DNA from: Bacillus paramycoides
GTDB taxonomy: Bacteria; Bacillota; Bacilli; Bacillales; Bacillaceae_G
Length of the DNA: 64,000 nt
Assembly: GCF_001884235.1 (NCBI RefSeq)
Contig: NZ_MAOI01000040.1
Location: forward strand, 1 to 64,000
Direction of reading: 5' to 3'
Shown here in pieces: positions 8,663-17,216 of the stretch (positions are counted from its first letter, which is position 1; each line of letters starts with the position of its first letter). A program made the translations under genes and the position numbers. The notes beneath the pieces were generated by a model, which saw nothing but the letters and a program-made list of their open reading frames with translations, was not told the DNA's origin and searched no databases.

Positions 8663-9698
8663 AATTTCCCTCAATTCGCTTCTCACTTAATCCAAGATGT
8701 GTTCTAAGTGTATTACTCAAATTTTGTAAGTCTGTTTTATTAGGATTATAGTAATATACACGTTGTCCATTTGGACCATTAGGTAAATATAAATCATCAC
8801 CGGCAAGTTGAATCTTCTCAACTGGACAATCTAAACCATATTTATAAAAAGATAACATATCCTCCAATGCTAAATTTGTTTTAAAATCACCATCGACAGC
8901 TTCAACCATTTTCTCCAGTTTTGTAATAGACCCTACACTTTTTAATTTACTTAAAATCGCTTCAATGACAAGTTGTTGGCGCTGCCCCCTCATTGCATCA
9001 CTATCAATATGACGAGTTCTCGCCAAAGCAAGTGCTTCTTCTCCCGTTAATTTTTGAACCCCTTTTTTCAAGTGAATTGCATCAGGTTCATCTTTACTAT
9101 TTTGTTCAGTAAATTCAACAGGGACATCTACTTCAACACCATCGAGCCCATCAACAATTTTAATAAATGACCCAAAATTAAATTTCACAAAATAATCTAC
9201 CGGTACTTGCAGTAACTTTTCTACTGCCTCAACAGAAGCTTGTGGTCCTCCATCTTTTCCGTTTTTAACGAAACCACTTCCATATGCGTGTGTTATTTTA
9301 TCTTTTTTCTTTTCGATTGGAACATATGTATATGTATCTCGTGGTATACTAGTTAACTTCACTGTCTTATCGTCTTTATTAAAAGTAGCTAACAATAATG
9401 CATCTGTATGAAATGCACCGTTATACTCCTTTTGACGTTCTTGATTTTCATCAATTCCCATAATTAAAATTGAAACGTTGTGTGTAATTGGCTTTACAGC
9501 TTTCTCGCGTAAATTTGATTTTTCACCACGCGCTAAATTCAAATTTGATTTTTGTACGATATTAGAAGTCTTCATATATACATAGGTACCATATCCAACT
9601 CCGCCAAATAGTAATACTCCTAACAATACACTTATTATCGTTGTCTTTTTATATTTTCGTTTATTTTTCTTTTCTCTTGAAGGAGAGGTATTCTCCAT
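8661..9698 (-). CDS. LytR-CpsA-Psr (LCP) family cell-wall ligase
   Basis: 345 aa. Basic N terminus, one membrane helix at about 20-42, then an extracellular LCP domain with the marks of the family: SIPRDTY, ITHAYG, the VDGLDGVEVDVP segment and the arginine-rich RTRHIDSDAMRGQRQ motif that binds the polyprenyl pyrophosphate. LCP enzymes attach teichoic acids or other polymers to peptidoglycan. Third gene of an operon with an ECF sigma factor and its likely anti-sigma factor; GGAGGG precedes the ATG. Context suggests that it is induced by envelope stress. Confidence 0.85.
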   Translation of the reverse strand: MENTSPSREKKNKRKYKKTTIISVLLGVLLFGGVGYGTYVYMKTSNIVQKSNLNLARGEKSNLREKAVKPITHNVSILIMGIDENQERQKEYNGAFHTDALLLATFNKDDKTVKLTSIPRDTYTYVPIEKKKDKITHAYGSGFVKNGKDGGPQASVEAVEKLLQVPVDYFVKFNFGSFIKIVDGLDGVEVDVPVEFTEQNSKDEPDAIHLKKGVQKLTGEEALALARTRHIDSDAMRGQRQQLVIEAILSKLKSVGSITKLEKMVEAVDGDFKTNLALEDMLSFYKYGLDCPVEKIQLAGDDLYLPNGPNGQRVYYYNPNKTDLQNLSNTLRTHLGLSEKRIEGN

Positions 9699-9715
9699 AT
9701 AGTTCCCTCCGTTTT

Positions 9716-10714
9716 CTATTCATCTAATATGTTTTTCAACTTTTCATAATTAGTGCTATCCTTTTGAAATACATTCTCTTTCAATCCTTTGTTTATTTGT
9801 ATCCATTCAGTCGTAATCGAATATTGAATCATACCTTCATGGAAACTAAGGAACTTCAACATAATTCCTGTATTTTTCTCTACAACCATTTCAAACTTCC
9901 CTCTCAAATCTTCAGATGTACTTACAGGCATTTCTATGTTTATTATCCCTTCTATTTTGTAGCAATCTAATCCAAGATACTTCGTCTCTCTATAATTCCA
10001 ATCTTTATACCGAATTAATAAATCAGCGAATTCTGATTGAATGCTATATTTGGCTTGCCCTACATACTCATCGTCGTATCGTTTTTTCTCACCTGATTTT
10101 CTAAATAGCCTTTCCGTAGGACTTAATTTTAATAGTTCATTATTTCTTTCTTTTGGGCTCCATCTCGTCTCTTTATACGTATTATTCCCATCATTAAACT
10201 CTTTTTTTCTACCCTCGTTATATATAATCGTTCTTTTTTTCGACAGTTTATCTTCTTTAGATGAAATACCACTTTGTTTCTCCGTATCAATCGCATATTT
10301 ATATGTTGTAGCAATTCTTGTAGAGCTAGAATATTCCTCGAATTGCCCTAAAACATTTTGGAAATGATCAATTGAATCAAGCATCTTTTGATGAAGCTTT
10401 TCCTTATCTGGATAATTGGCGTTCGACTTTATTTCTTCTTCATTCTCATAATCAGAAAACGCATTCTTCTTTACGTAATTAAACACTCCTCCATTTTGCG
10501 CAAAGCTCTGTATAGAAAACTCAGACATAGATACAATTGACAGCGTTAGAACAGCGGCACTAATAAACATCATATGTACTCTATAACTCTTTCTTTTTAC
10601 AGGAAGATTATGAAGTGTATCATTAATTTTTTCGTTTAGTGCCTGTGGCAATACAGTATTATCCTTCTCTATTCTCTTTTTTAATTTTTCATCAAATGAT
10701 TTTTCTTTATCCAT
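9716..10714 (-). CDS. probable membrane-bound anti-sigma factor
   Basis: 332 aa from the ATG at 10714, with AGGAGG 8 nt upstream; that site overlaps the sigma gene stop, so translation of the two is coupled. Cytosolic N-terminal segment of about 45 residues, one membrane helix at about 48-70, and an extracellular part of some 260 residues rich in charged residues that resembles LolA/MucB-type sensor domains. I infer the anti-sigma role from position right after an ECF sigma gene and from this topology; sequence alone does not prove it. Confidence 0.65.
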   Translation of the reverse strand: MDKEKSFDEKLKKRIEKDNTVLPQALNEKINDTLHNLPVKRKSYRVHMMFISAAVLTLSIVSMSEFSIQSFAQNGGVFNYVKKNAFSDYENEEEIKSNANYPDKEKLHQKMLDSIDHFQNVLGQFEEYSSSTRIATTYKYAIDTEKQSGISSKEDKLSKKRTIIYNEGRKKEFNDGNNTYKETRWSPKERNNELLKLSPTERLFRKSGEKKRYDDEYVGQAKYSIQSEFADLLIRYKDWNYRETKYLGLDCYKIEGIINIEMPVSTSEDLRGKFEMVVEKNTGIMLKFLSFHEGMIQYSITTEWIQINKGLKENVFQKDSTNYEKLKNILDE

Positions 10715-10726
10715 TTTAACCACCTC

Positions 10727-11260
10727 CTACTCCATCTTTAATCGCTCTTCTAATTGTTCCCTTGCACGTGACAATCTTGATTTAACCGTGCCTTTTGGAA
10801 TTTCTAAAAGCGCTGCAATACTTTCTTGATTCATATCTTCATAATAATAAAGTACGGTTACAGCTCTTAGTTCTTCCGTTAAAGACTGAATAGCATTACA
10901 AAGATCAATATCTTCATATCGATCGAAGGCCACCATATTACTATCATAATCCTCAATTACTATTACTTTTTTATAAGAGCGAATTATATTGTTACACTCA
11001 TTTATTAAAATTCTAATTAGCCAAGTTTGAAAAAACGCTTCCTTTTTCAGTTTTTTTATATTTTCATAAGCTTTTAAAATTGTTGCCTGCATCGCATCCT
11101 CTATATTCGTCTCATCATGTAACATCGCCTTCGCAATGCGATACATCTTCACTTTTTCTGTATGTATAAGTGCCATGAAAGCCTCATGATCACCCTTTTT
11201 AGCTAAAGAAACATCCGTTTCTTCTTTTACAATCATCTTATATAAAGGAATTACTTTCAC
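10727..11260 (-). CDS. ECF-type RNA polymerase sigma factor
   Basis: 177 aa. GTG start with AGGAGG 7 nt upstream. Sigma-70 region 2 spans about 30-95 (the AMQATILKAYENI and FFQTWLIRILINEC segments) and region 4 about 115-172, with the helix-turn-helix IAALLEIPKGTVKSRLSRAR. No region 1 or 3, as expected of ECF factors. A matching ECF promoter precedes the gene, pointing to autoregulation. Operon: sigma, anti-sigma, LCP ligase. I cannot assign it to a named B. subtilis factor. Confidence 0.9.
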   Translation of the reverse strand: MKVIPLYKMIVKEETDVSLAKKGDHEAFMALIHTEKVKMYRIAKAMLHDETNIEDAMQATILKAYENIKKLKKEAFFQTWLIRILINECNNIIRSYKKVIVIEDYDSNMVAFDRYEDIDLCNAIQSLTEELRAVTVLYYYEDMNQESIAALLEIPKGTVKSRLSRAREQLEERLKME

Positions 11261-11311
11261 AATTGGTCCTCCTGTTTCAGCCTCTCTTCAAATTCAACTT
11301 TACACTTATTA

Positions 11312-11337
11312 GACGGAGTAGCCTATAAAAAGGTTCA
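11312..11337 (-). promoter_or_regulatory. autoregulatory ECF promoter
   Basis: TGAACC, exactly 16 nt, CGTC followed by TAA on the minus strand, 52 nt upstream of the sigma gene GTG. This is the typical bipartite ECF promoter. Confidence 0.75.
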
Positions 11338-11432
11338 CTTTTTTGAATATTTTCACAAGAATAAAGGCAAGCATTCAATTTTGACTATCTACTTAGATAT
11401 TACTCTAAAAAATATCCCTTTGAATTTACAAA

Positions 11433-11463
11433 CAAAAAAGCCCACTTTCACAGTGGACTTTCT
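11433..11463 (-). terminator. terminator of the ABC exporter operon
   Basis: AGTCCACT/AGTGGGCT stem (with a G-T pair) followed by TTTTTTG on the minus strand. Confidence 0.8.
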
Positions 11464-11466
11464 AAT

Positions 11467-12273
11467 CTACAAAGGTAAATCCCTCTTCCTAAACACTACA
11501 ATTGCTATTATAAAGAGACAAAGCGCTCCGGCAGTTAAACCTACGCTTACTGGCCATATATGATACGTTCCTTCTGCAATTTCTTTCGGACGAAACAACG
11601 TAAATAATGATATATTTCTCATCCATTCTAACTTATCACTTAATTTCCCTACCATATCTAACATGAAAAATAAGATTGTTAAACTTGCTGAGTAACTAAG
11701 TGCTTTTCTTTCATCATTACATATACAAGAAAATAAAAATGAATAGGCGCTAACTACTAAAAATACAAGCCCTCCGACTATATTTATTTTTAAAAATAAC
11801 TCTTTATTTAAGTTATTATCTTTTAAAAACCATTCTGCACCTAATATACCCGCTACGTAAGTAACAAATACGATAATTAGTAGCCCCAATATGAGAACCG
11901 TAGCTTGTGTAATTGCAATTTTCACCCTAGATACAGGTGTTGCTAGCAAGTATGCCATCGCTCCTTTATCTACATGCCGAGCAATTAAATGTGTTGCAAC
12001 TGTGACGCAAAAAATTGTTAAAATGATAATAAACAATAGGCTATAGTACTCACCAGCTAAAAAATCCATTACATTTTGAATTGGGCTTTCCATACCAACG
12101 ATTTTTTTTACACTATCAGGCATGGCACTTATTAATTCATTTAAGCCTTTCGCTGAAACCATCGATGGAAATATCCAAATTAATAACCATAAATAAAGAG
12201 CTGCACCAGTAGCATAACTCCATATACTTTTTTGCGTTTCTTTCAAACTAGCTAAGAATAGTTGTTTATTCAT
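11467..12273 (-). CDS. ABC-2 type transporter permease
   Basis: 268 aa with six hydrophobic stretches (about 18-38, 72-92, 120-145, 160-185, 200-215 and 240-262), the layout of an ABC-2 permease. Its start overlaps the end of the ATPase gene by 8 nt, so the two subunits are translationally coupled. Together they form an exporter, most likely for a drug, peptide or lipid. Expression is probably controlled by the divergent TetR gene. Confidence 0.8.
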   Translation of the reverse strand: MNKQLFLASLKETQKSIWSYATGAALYLWLLIWIFPSMVSAKGLNELISAMPDSVKKIVGMESPIQNVMDFLAGEYYSLLFIIILTIFCVTVATHLIARHVDKGAMAYLLATPVSRVKIAITQATVLILGLLIIVFVTYVAGILGAEWFLKDNNLNKELFLKINIVGGLVFLVVSAYSFLFSCICNDERKALSYSASLTILFFMLDMVGKLSDKLEWMRNISLFTLFRPKEIAEGTYHIWPVSVGLTAGALCLFIIAIVVFRKRDLPL

Positions 12274-13159
12274 GCTTTACCCCTTCTTTCTGATCGTAAT
12301 AATGCATAAATAAATGTTCTAAATCCGTCGCTCTCGTTTGAAGTGCCGTTACATTATAGTTTGATAGTATTTGTAAAACAGTTTGATAGTTTCCTTGCAC
12401 AATAATTGATGCTGTTTTCCCTTTCACAGCCTCGAATTGTAAATTTGATTGTGTAAGTGACTGTACTTCATCTTGAGATGATACTGTTACATCTATTACT
12501 TGTCTTCGCATTCCTTGTAAATCGTGAATATCTTCAACCGTTACGAGACGTCCATCTTTAATAATAGCTACTCGGTCACATGTACGTTCAATTTCAGTGA
12601 AAATATGCGACGACATAAGAATCGTTTTCCCTCTTTGTTTTTCTTCTAATATTAAATCTATGAATATTTGCTGCATAAGTGGATCGAGCCCTGATGTTGG
12701 TTCATCTAAAATTAATACTTCTGGATCATGCATAAATGCAGCAACTATTCCTACTTTTTGTTTCATTCCTTTAGACATTTTTCGGATCGGTGTTTTCACA
12801 TCAAATTGCAGACGTTCTATTAATTCATCGCGTCTCTTCGTTTCCTTTAACCCGCGCATACCTTGCATCAAATTTAAAAACTCTAGTCCATTCATTCCTT
12901 CAATAAAAGAAATTTCTCCTGGTAAATAACCAACTTCTCTTTGAATTTTCGCTGCCTCATCCCAGCAATCTAATCCGAAAATTGTTGCTCTACCAGCTGT
13001 CGGTTTTATAAACCCCATTAAATTACGAATAGTTGTTGATTTTCCAGCTCCATTTGGCCCTAAGTAACCGAATACTTCCCCTTCTTTCACTTCAAATGTA
13101 ATATCAAACAAGCCTTTCCCATTTGAAAACTGTTTTGTAACATTTTGAACTGAAATCAT
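12266..13159 (-). CDS. ABC transporter ATP-binding protein
   Basis: 297 aa. Walker A GPNGAGKST (about 34-42), Q-loop GYLPGE, the signature MSKGMKQKVG, Walker B VLILDEPTSGLDP and the H-loop SSHIF are all present. Residues after about 220 form the C-terminal extension common in BcrA/CcmA-type drug-export ATPases. ATG with GAGGTGG upstream. The gene begins 15 nt from a palindromic operator shared with the divergent TetR gene. Confidence 0.9.
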   Translation of the reverse strand: MISVQNVTKQFSNGKGLFDITFEVKEGEVFGYLGPNGAGKSTTIRNLMGFIKPTAGRATIFGLDCWDEAAKIQREVGYLPGEISFIEGMNGLEFLNLMQGMRGLKETKRRDELIERLQFDVKTPIRKMSKGMKQKVGIVAAFMHDPEVLILDEPTSGLDPLMQQIFIDLILEEKQRGKTILMSSHIFTEIERTCDRVAIIKDGRLVTVEDIHDLQGMRRQVIDVTVSSQDEVQSLTQSNLQFEAVKGKTASIIVQGNYQTVLQILSNYNVTALQTRATDLEHLFMHYYDQKEGVKHE

Positions 13160-13173
13160 AAACCCACCTCATT

Positions 13174-13205
13174 TTTTGAAATATTTGATTGATGATATTT
13201 CAAAA
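13174..13205. promoter_or_regulatory. TetR operator 1 (next to the ABC operon)
   Basis: Perfect inverted repeat TTTTGAAATAT, 10 nt, ATATTTCAAAA, 15 nt upstream of the ATPase start. The same arms and spacing recur at 13241-13274. Confidence 0.75.
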
Positions 13206-13240
13206 TCATTGTACTCCTCATCCTTCATATTCGCAACAAC

Positions 13241-13274
13241 TTTTTGAAATATTTATATGTCCATATTTCAAAAA
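13241..13274. promoter_or_regulatory. TetR operator 2 (next to the tetR gene)
   Basis: Perfect inverted repeat TTTTTGAAATAT, 10 nt, ATATTTCAAAAA, 50 nt upstream of the regulator start. Centres of the two operators are 68 bp apart. Confidence 0.75.
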
Positions 13275-13323
13275 TATTGTTTTCAATTATCTTTTCTTGT
13301 ATATTTTAATTGAGGTGATTAAA

Positions 13324-13917
13324 TTGAATGGCTTTGAAAAAGTGAAAGAAAAGAAAAAACGTGCCATTAAAGATGCGGCTTTCGAATTATTTTCTGAACG
13401 TGGATTTAATGAAGTGAAAATAGAACATATCGCGAAAGAAGCAAACGTCTCTCAAGTGACAATTTATAACCATTTCGGTAGTAAAGATGCCCTATTTAGA
13501 GAGTTAATTCAAGAATTTATACAAAGTGAGTTTCAATACTATACAGAGCTTGCTGTTGAAAATTTGCCTTTTCACGAAATGATGCAAAAAATGATCGTAC
13601 GAAAAATGGAAACTGGCGGATTATTTCAACCTGATATGCTACTACAAGTGATGCAAAGAGACGAAGAACTTCGGAAATTTGTTTATAGCTATCAAAATGA
13701 AACTATACTCCCTTGGTTTTTAGAACTACTAGAAAAAGCGCAGCAAAAAAATGAAATTAATCCTCACCTTTCAAAAGAAATGATGCTACTTTACATTCAA
13801 ATGTTTACTAAGTTAGGTGATGACTTCGGAGCAAAGCTTCTTGAAGGAGATAGAGAAAAACATATACAAGATATCATTACGATGTTTTTTTATGGACTTT
13901 CCGTTCCCCAAAAATAA
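13324..13917 (+). CDS. TetR family transcriptional regulator
   Basis: 197 aa from a TTG at 13324 with GAGGTG 6 nt upstream; the longer open frame from 13189 runs through the operators and is not coding. N-terminal helix-turn-helix at about 25-50 (EHIAKEANVSQVTIYNHFGSK) is the typical TetR domain; the rest is a ligand-binding helical domain. Divergent from the ABC exporter genes with two identical-architecture palindromes between, so it very likely represses both the exporter and itself. Confidence 0.9.
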   Translation: MNGFEKVKEKKKRAIKDAAFELFSERGFNEVKIEHIAKEANVSQVTIYNHFGSKDALFRELIQEFIQSEFQYYTELAVENLPFHEMMQKMIVRKMETGGLFQPDMLLQVMQRDEELRKFVYSYQNETILPWFLELLEKAQQKNEINPHLSKEMMLLYIQMFTKLGDDFGAKLLEGDREKHIQDIITMFFYGLSVPQK

Positions 13918-13946
13918 AAAAAGACACGAAATCGTGTCTTTTTTTA
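13914..13946. terminator. bidirectional terminator between tetR and the oxidoreductase gene
   Basis: AAAGACACGA/TCGTGTCTTT stem with A run before and T run after, serving two convergent genes. Confidence 0.85.
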
Positions 13947-14975
13947 TTTCACTGAAATTGCTCTGCCAGTTTCACTACTTTCAATTGCTAATTGAATAAG
14001 CTTAATAACTTCCAAACCTTCTTCAGCTGTTACTGGTGGCTCTGCACCATTTAATATACTATTTCCAATCTCTTTATAATACATTTCATAACAGCCGACT
14101 TCTGTTGGAATACGTTCTAACTTTTCTTCCGTTTCTAAAATAGCAAAGTTCGCTTCTTTATCTGTTCCATAACCACTATCGCCCGGCTTTATACCATTCT
14201 TTAATTGTTCTTCCTGCGAATCCATACCGTATTTCACGATAGAACCTTTATCTCCATGAAGTGTAAAATGTGGGCCTGCTTGTTTTACGTAACTACTACT
14301 ATGTAAAATAACGCGCTTTACTCCATAGTGAAGTACAACATGGAAATAATCATCTATTTCCGCACCTGGTCGTTGTTTTATTACATCTGCACTAATTGCA
14401 TCTGGTTTACCAAATAGAGATAATGCTTGATCCATTAAATGTGAACCTAAGTCATATAAAATTCCTGACCCTGGTAAATTCTTTTCTCTCCAGCGATCAC
14501 GTACATGTGGGCGAAAACGGTCAAAATGCGCTTCATATGCATATACGTTCCCTACTCTTTTTTCTTGTAATAATTTCTTTATCGTTAAAAAATCATTATC
14601 AAAACGACGATTGTGATACACACTTAAAACGACATTATGTTGCTTCGCTAATGAAATCAGTTCTTCGCCTTCTTCAATTGAAACAACGAATGGTTTTTCC
14701 ACAACAACATGCTTACCGTGTAAAATTGCTTCTTTTACATATGGAAAATGAGTTGTATTCGGCGAAGTAATGACAACTAGGTCAATATCCGCTCGATTTA
14801 CTAATTCATCAATTGTGCCAACGACTTCAGTATTTGGTAATGCTTGTTTCACTACTTCTTCTTTTGATGATAAAATAGCACGAATATCATATGCTTCTAT
14901 CGTTTGTAATAACGGGATGTGAAATGTTGTACTAGAAAATCCAAACCCTACAATCCCTACACCTATTTTTTTCAT
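13944..14975 (-). CDS. Gfo/Idh/MocA family oxidoreductase
   Basis: 343 aa. N-terminal Rossmann fold with the dinucleotide motif VGIVGFGFSS, then the family's catalytic EKPF motif near 94 and a C-terminal alpha/beta domain from about 125. Members oxidise sugars or inositols with NAD(P); the N-terminal half resembles scyllo-inositol dehydrogenase-type proteins, but the substrate cannot be fixed from sequence. ATG with GGAGCAGC upstream. Single gene. Confidence 0.8.
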   Translation of the reverse strand: MKKIGVGIVGFGFSSTTFHIPLLQTIEAYDIRAILSSKEEVVKQALPNTEVVGTIDELVNRADIDLVVITSPNTTHFPYVKEAILHGKHVVVEKPFVVSIEEGEELISLAKQHNVVLSVYHNRRFDNDFLTIKKLLQEKRVGNVYAYEAHFDRFRPHVRDRWREKNLPGSGILYDLGSHLMDQALSLFGKPDAISADVIKQRPGAEIDDYFHVVLHYGVKRVILHSSSYVKQAGPHFTLHGDKGSIVKYGMDSQEEQLKNGIKPGDSGYGTDKEANFAILETEEKLERIPTEVGCYEMYYKEIGNSILNGAEPPVTAEEGLEVIKLIQLAIESSETGRAISVK

Positions 14976-15112
14976 GCTGCTCCTCCATTTATGAGAACGA
15001 TTTCATTACATTATTATAACAAAATTATTTTCATATACATAATAATTTGCTTTAGAAAAAAGGAGCCCTAAGGTAATCTTTTTCAAAAAATAAAATAGTA
15101 TATGAGCGCTTT

Positions 15113-15330
15113 GTGAACCTCTCCACCTAAATCATAGATTTTGATGGAGCATCCTTCATCATAAATACGGTTAACTCGAGCATTTTCACACCGTTGGTGC
15201 GACCGCCTGAAGAAAACTAATGAATGTAGATAAGGATTGCTGTGTTCTGGCTGAAACTTGAGGTACTTTTGCCTCGAGTTTCAACTTTTTCTTTTCAGAA
15301 AAAGCTTTAAGATGCTCACGTAAGAAATAG
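15113..15330 (-). ncRNA. candidate omega (reRNA) guide RNA at the tnpB 3' end
   Basis: In IS605-type elements the guide RNA overlaps the 3' end of tnpB and runs to the right end of the element. Here the 72 nt after the tnpB stop hold a hairpin with arms CTCCA/TGGAG (about 15121-15148) and end near GGTTCAC (15113-15119). The guide would be the flanking host sequence below 15113. Placement is inferred from family knowledge; the 5' boundary is a guess. Confidence 0.4.
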
Positions 15331-16544
15331 CGTGCGCCTATATTGTAAGCTGCATTTAAATCAGCATGATAGACCTTGCCATTTTGGAATGTTGCGAGGT
15401 CTTTTTTATAATTACGTACAACTTCACCTGAGCCATCGTAGGCTAGTTTGCTAGTATTTGCAGCATTTACCCGACGAATACGAATTCCTCGGTAGTGCGC
15501 CATTTGTTTTACTTTATTTTGAATGCCATTTTTGCACCAATGGTGCAATTTTTGTTTGAGTCGTTTGGCTCCGTAAGTGTTAGGTGAAAATTTCATTTTC
15601 CCTAAAAATTCGAATACAATCACATCAGCATGGTGCTGTTCCGCAAAGTTTACGATGTGACGAGCTGTATCTATCATGATATGTTTTTGTAGACCGTTTA
15701 TCTTTCTCCAAAGGTTAGGAGCGGAAATATACCCATATTTCTTTTGTGCGATTTTTACATTCTTACTCATTCGATCCATCCGGTCTTTTTCTACTGGCTG
15801 GTTAATAAATGTACGTCCAATGACAGTTCCATCGGAACGAATGGCAGAACATACCGCAGAATTGGTCATTCCAAGGTCCACGGAAATAATCGTTTGGTCT
15901 TTTATGTTTGTTTTATTTAACGGCATTTTCTTCTCATAGGAGATAGCTAGGTAGTATTTCTTACCACTTTTTATCAACTTTGGATTGCATTTTTTCCAAT
16001 CTGAAACGCCTCTCTTTTCTAAATCTATTGGTTTATATGTAATATCTACCCAAACCCAATCTTTTTTTATAAATAACTTTAATTTCGCTTCATGGTTACT
16101 TCTTTTTTTAAACATATTACCGCGGTAGAACACAGGAAATTCATTGTGTTCAAGTTGAAAAGAAGGTGGACGTTTTGAAAAACGTTTTCCCTCTTGTTTC
16201 GCTTGTTCTTTTTCTTCTACCCAGTTTTGGAGTAAGGAACGATAACTTTTCACTTTTCCGAAGGCGGAAGCGATAGCCGCGCGCCTGAAATAACTAGGAA
16301 ACTTGTAAAATTGTTGGTTGAACTCTTTATATTTAGGAAGTGGGTTTGTTTTCGTCGTATGCGTCAACATTTCCATGGCCGGTACGATTCCTTTTGTGTT
16401 CCAATCGTCCAAACTTAAAAATTCTTTATCAATAACTTTCATAAAATACGAAAGTGCTTCATTAAAAATTTGAATCGTTGGTTCAAAGATGTTTGTTTGA
16501 TTTGTTATTTTATGTTTTAACGTTTTAGATTTTGTCGTGGACAT
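15186..16544 (-). CDS. tnpB: TnpB, RNA-guided endonuclease of an IS605-type element
   Basis: 452 aa, apparently intact. N-terminal helix-turn-helix part, then the split RuvC nuclease: Asp in SVDLGMTNS (about 235), Glu in VFEFLGKM (about 322) and Asp in YHADLNAAYNIG (about 405). The zinc-finger cysteines seen in many TnpB proteins are absent between the last two motifs, where TSKLAYDGSGEVV stands; I believe this is normal for a Bacillus subgroup. ATG with GGAGGG upstream. TnpB cuts DNA at the donor site under omega-RNA guidance and so helps the element persist. Confidence 0.85.
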   Translation of the reverse strand: MSTTKSKTLKHKITNQTNIFEPTIQIFNEALSYFMKVIDKEFLSLDDWNTKGIVPAMEMLTHTTKTNPLPKYKEFNQQFYKFPSYFRRAAIASAFGKVKSYRSLLQNWVEEKEQAKQEGKRFSKRPPSFQLEHNEFPVFYRGNMFKKRSNHEAKLKLFIKKDWVWVDITYKPIDLEKRGVSDWKKCNPKLIKSGKKYYLAISYEKKMPLNKTNIKDQTIISVDLGMTNSAVCSAIRSDGTVIGRTFINQPVEKDRMDRMSKNVKIAQKKYGYISAPNLWRKINGLQKHIMIDTARHIVNFAEQHHADVIVFEFLGKMKFSPNTYGAKRLKQKLHHWCKNGIQNKVKQMAHYRGIRIRRVNAANTSKLAYDGSGEVVRNYKKDLATFQNGKVYHADLNAAYNIGARYFLREHLKAFSEKKKLKLEAKVPQVSARTQQSLSTFISFLQAVAPTV

Positions 16545-16632
16545 CCAACAAACCCTCCTTCCTTTTCGTATTTGAGTATGTTAAAAATGTAACCTATATT
16601 AATTTAGTTGTAAAATAATAAGGGGTGGTTTC

Positions 16633-17033
16633 ATGCATGAATTTAACAAGAATAGACAAGCAATATATAAACTAACATATCATTTAGTTATAGTTACAAA
16701 ATATAGACATCCTTGTATCAATGAAAACATAAAAAATAGGCTCGAGGAAATTGCACACAACCTATTTACAAAGTGGAATTGTACAATTATTGAAATGAAC
16801 GGTGAAGAGGATCACATACATATCCTGTTTGATGCTCCGTCACAAATTCACTTAGCTAATGTTGTGAATAGTTTTAAAACAGTTACTTCCCGCTATATAC
16901 GAAAAGAGTTCCCCGATGAATTGAAACCTTTTACTGGAAACCGTATTTTTGGAGTAGAAGTTACATGTTACTCACAACGGGAGGCGCACCAATTGAAGTT
17001 ATACGTACGTACAAAGAGAATCAAGAGAAGTAA
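16633..17033 (+). pseudogene. tnpA: TnpA Y1 transposase, frameshifted
   Basis: The HUH motif (HIHILFDA) is intact near residue 60, but after NRIF (about residue 105) the reading frame leaves the family sequence. One base downstream in another frame, WSRSYMLLTTGGAPIEVI and RTYKENQEK follow, ending at TAA 17031-17033; this is the normal TnpA end including the catalytic tyrosine in the last helix. Adding one T to the five-T run at 16946-16950 restores a 133-aa protein. The open frame that continues to 17058 is out of register and lacks that tyrosine. Start ATG 16633 with GGGGTGG upstream. Confidence 0.85.
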
Positions 17034-17175
17034 ATTACAGAAGGCTAACCTCCACTAAATCGAAGATTTTGAAGAGGAATGCGCCTTCTTATTTTTGGTT
17101 CAAATATATCGACCGCAACTCCAAATATATCGTTTTACCGACACAAACTGACAATAACAGTAACGTATTAATAAG

Positions 17176-17212
17176 AAAAGGATGTTCCAAAATAACTTTT
17201 GGGACATCCTCT
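17176..17212 (-). terminator. terminator of parE-parC
   Basis: GGATGTCCCAAAAG and its complement flank a short loop, then TTTTC TT on the minus strand. Confidence 0.8.
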
Positions 17213-17216
17213 TCCT

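Larger units (their letters stand above)
15113..17095. mobile_element. IS200/IS605 family element (IS605 layout, divergent tnpA and tnpB)
   Basis: tnpB and tnpA diverge from 16545-16632. Both outer ends carry similar subterminal hairpins built on TAAATC...GATTTTGA: 15121-15148 with arms CTCCA/TGGAG, and about 17049-17077 with arms CCTC/GAGG. No target duplication is expected in this family. The outer limits are approximate: the tnpB-side end is probably at 15113, and the tnpA-side end is not resolved. TnpA is frameshifted, so the element cannot move by itself. Confidence 0.75.

Noticed and set aside
13189-13323. N-terminal extension of the TetR protein
   Set aside because: Encoded by the operator region; TTG at 13324 has the ribosome site and the family length.
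15186-16544. TnpB as inactive because zinc-finger cysteines are missing
   Set aside because: The three RuvC acidic residues are present, and the cysteine-free version appears normal for a Bacillus subgroup of this family.
17034-17058. Read-through end of TnpA as a natural C terminus
   Set aside because: Out of register with the family; the normal end is found in another frame.
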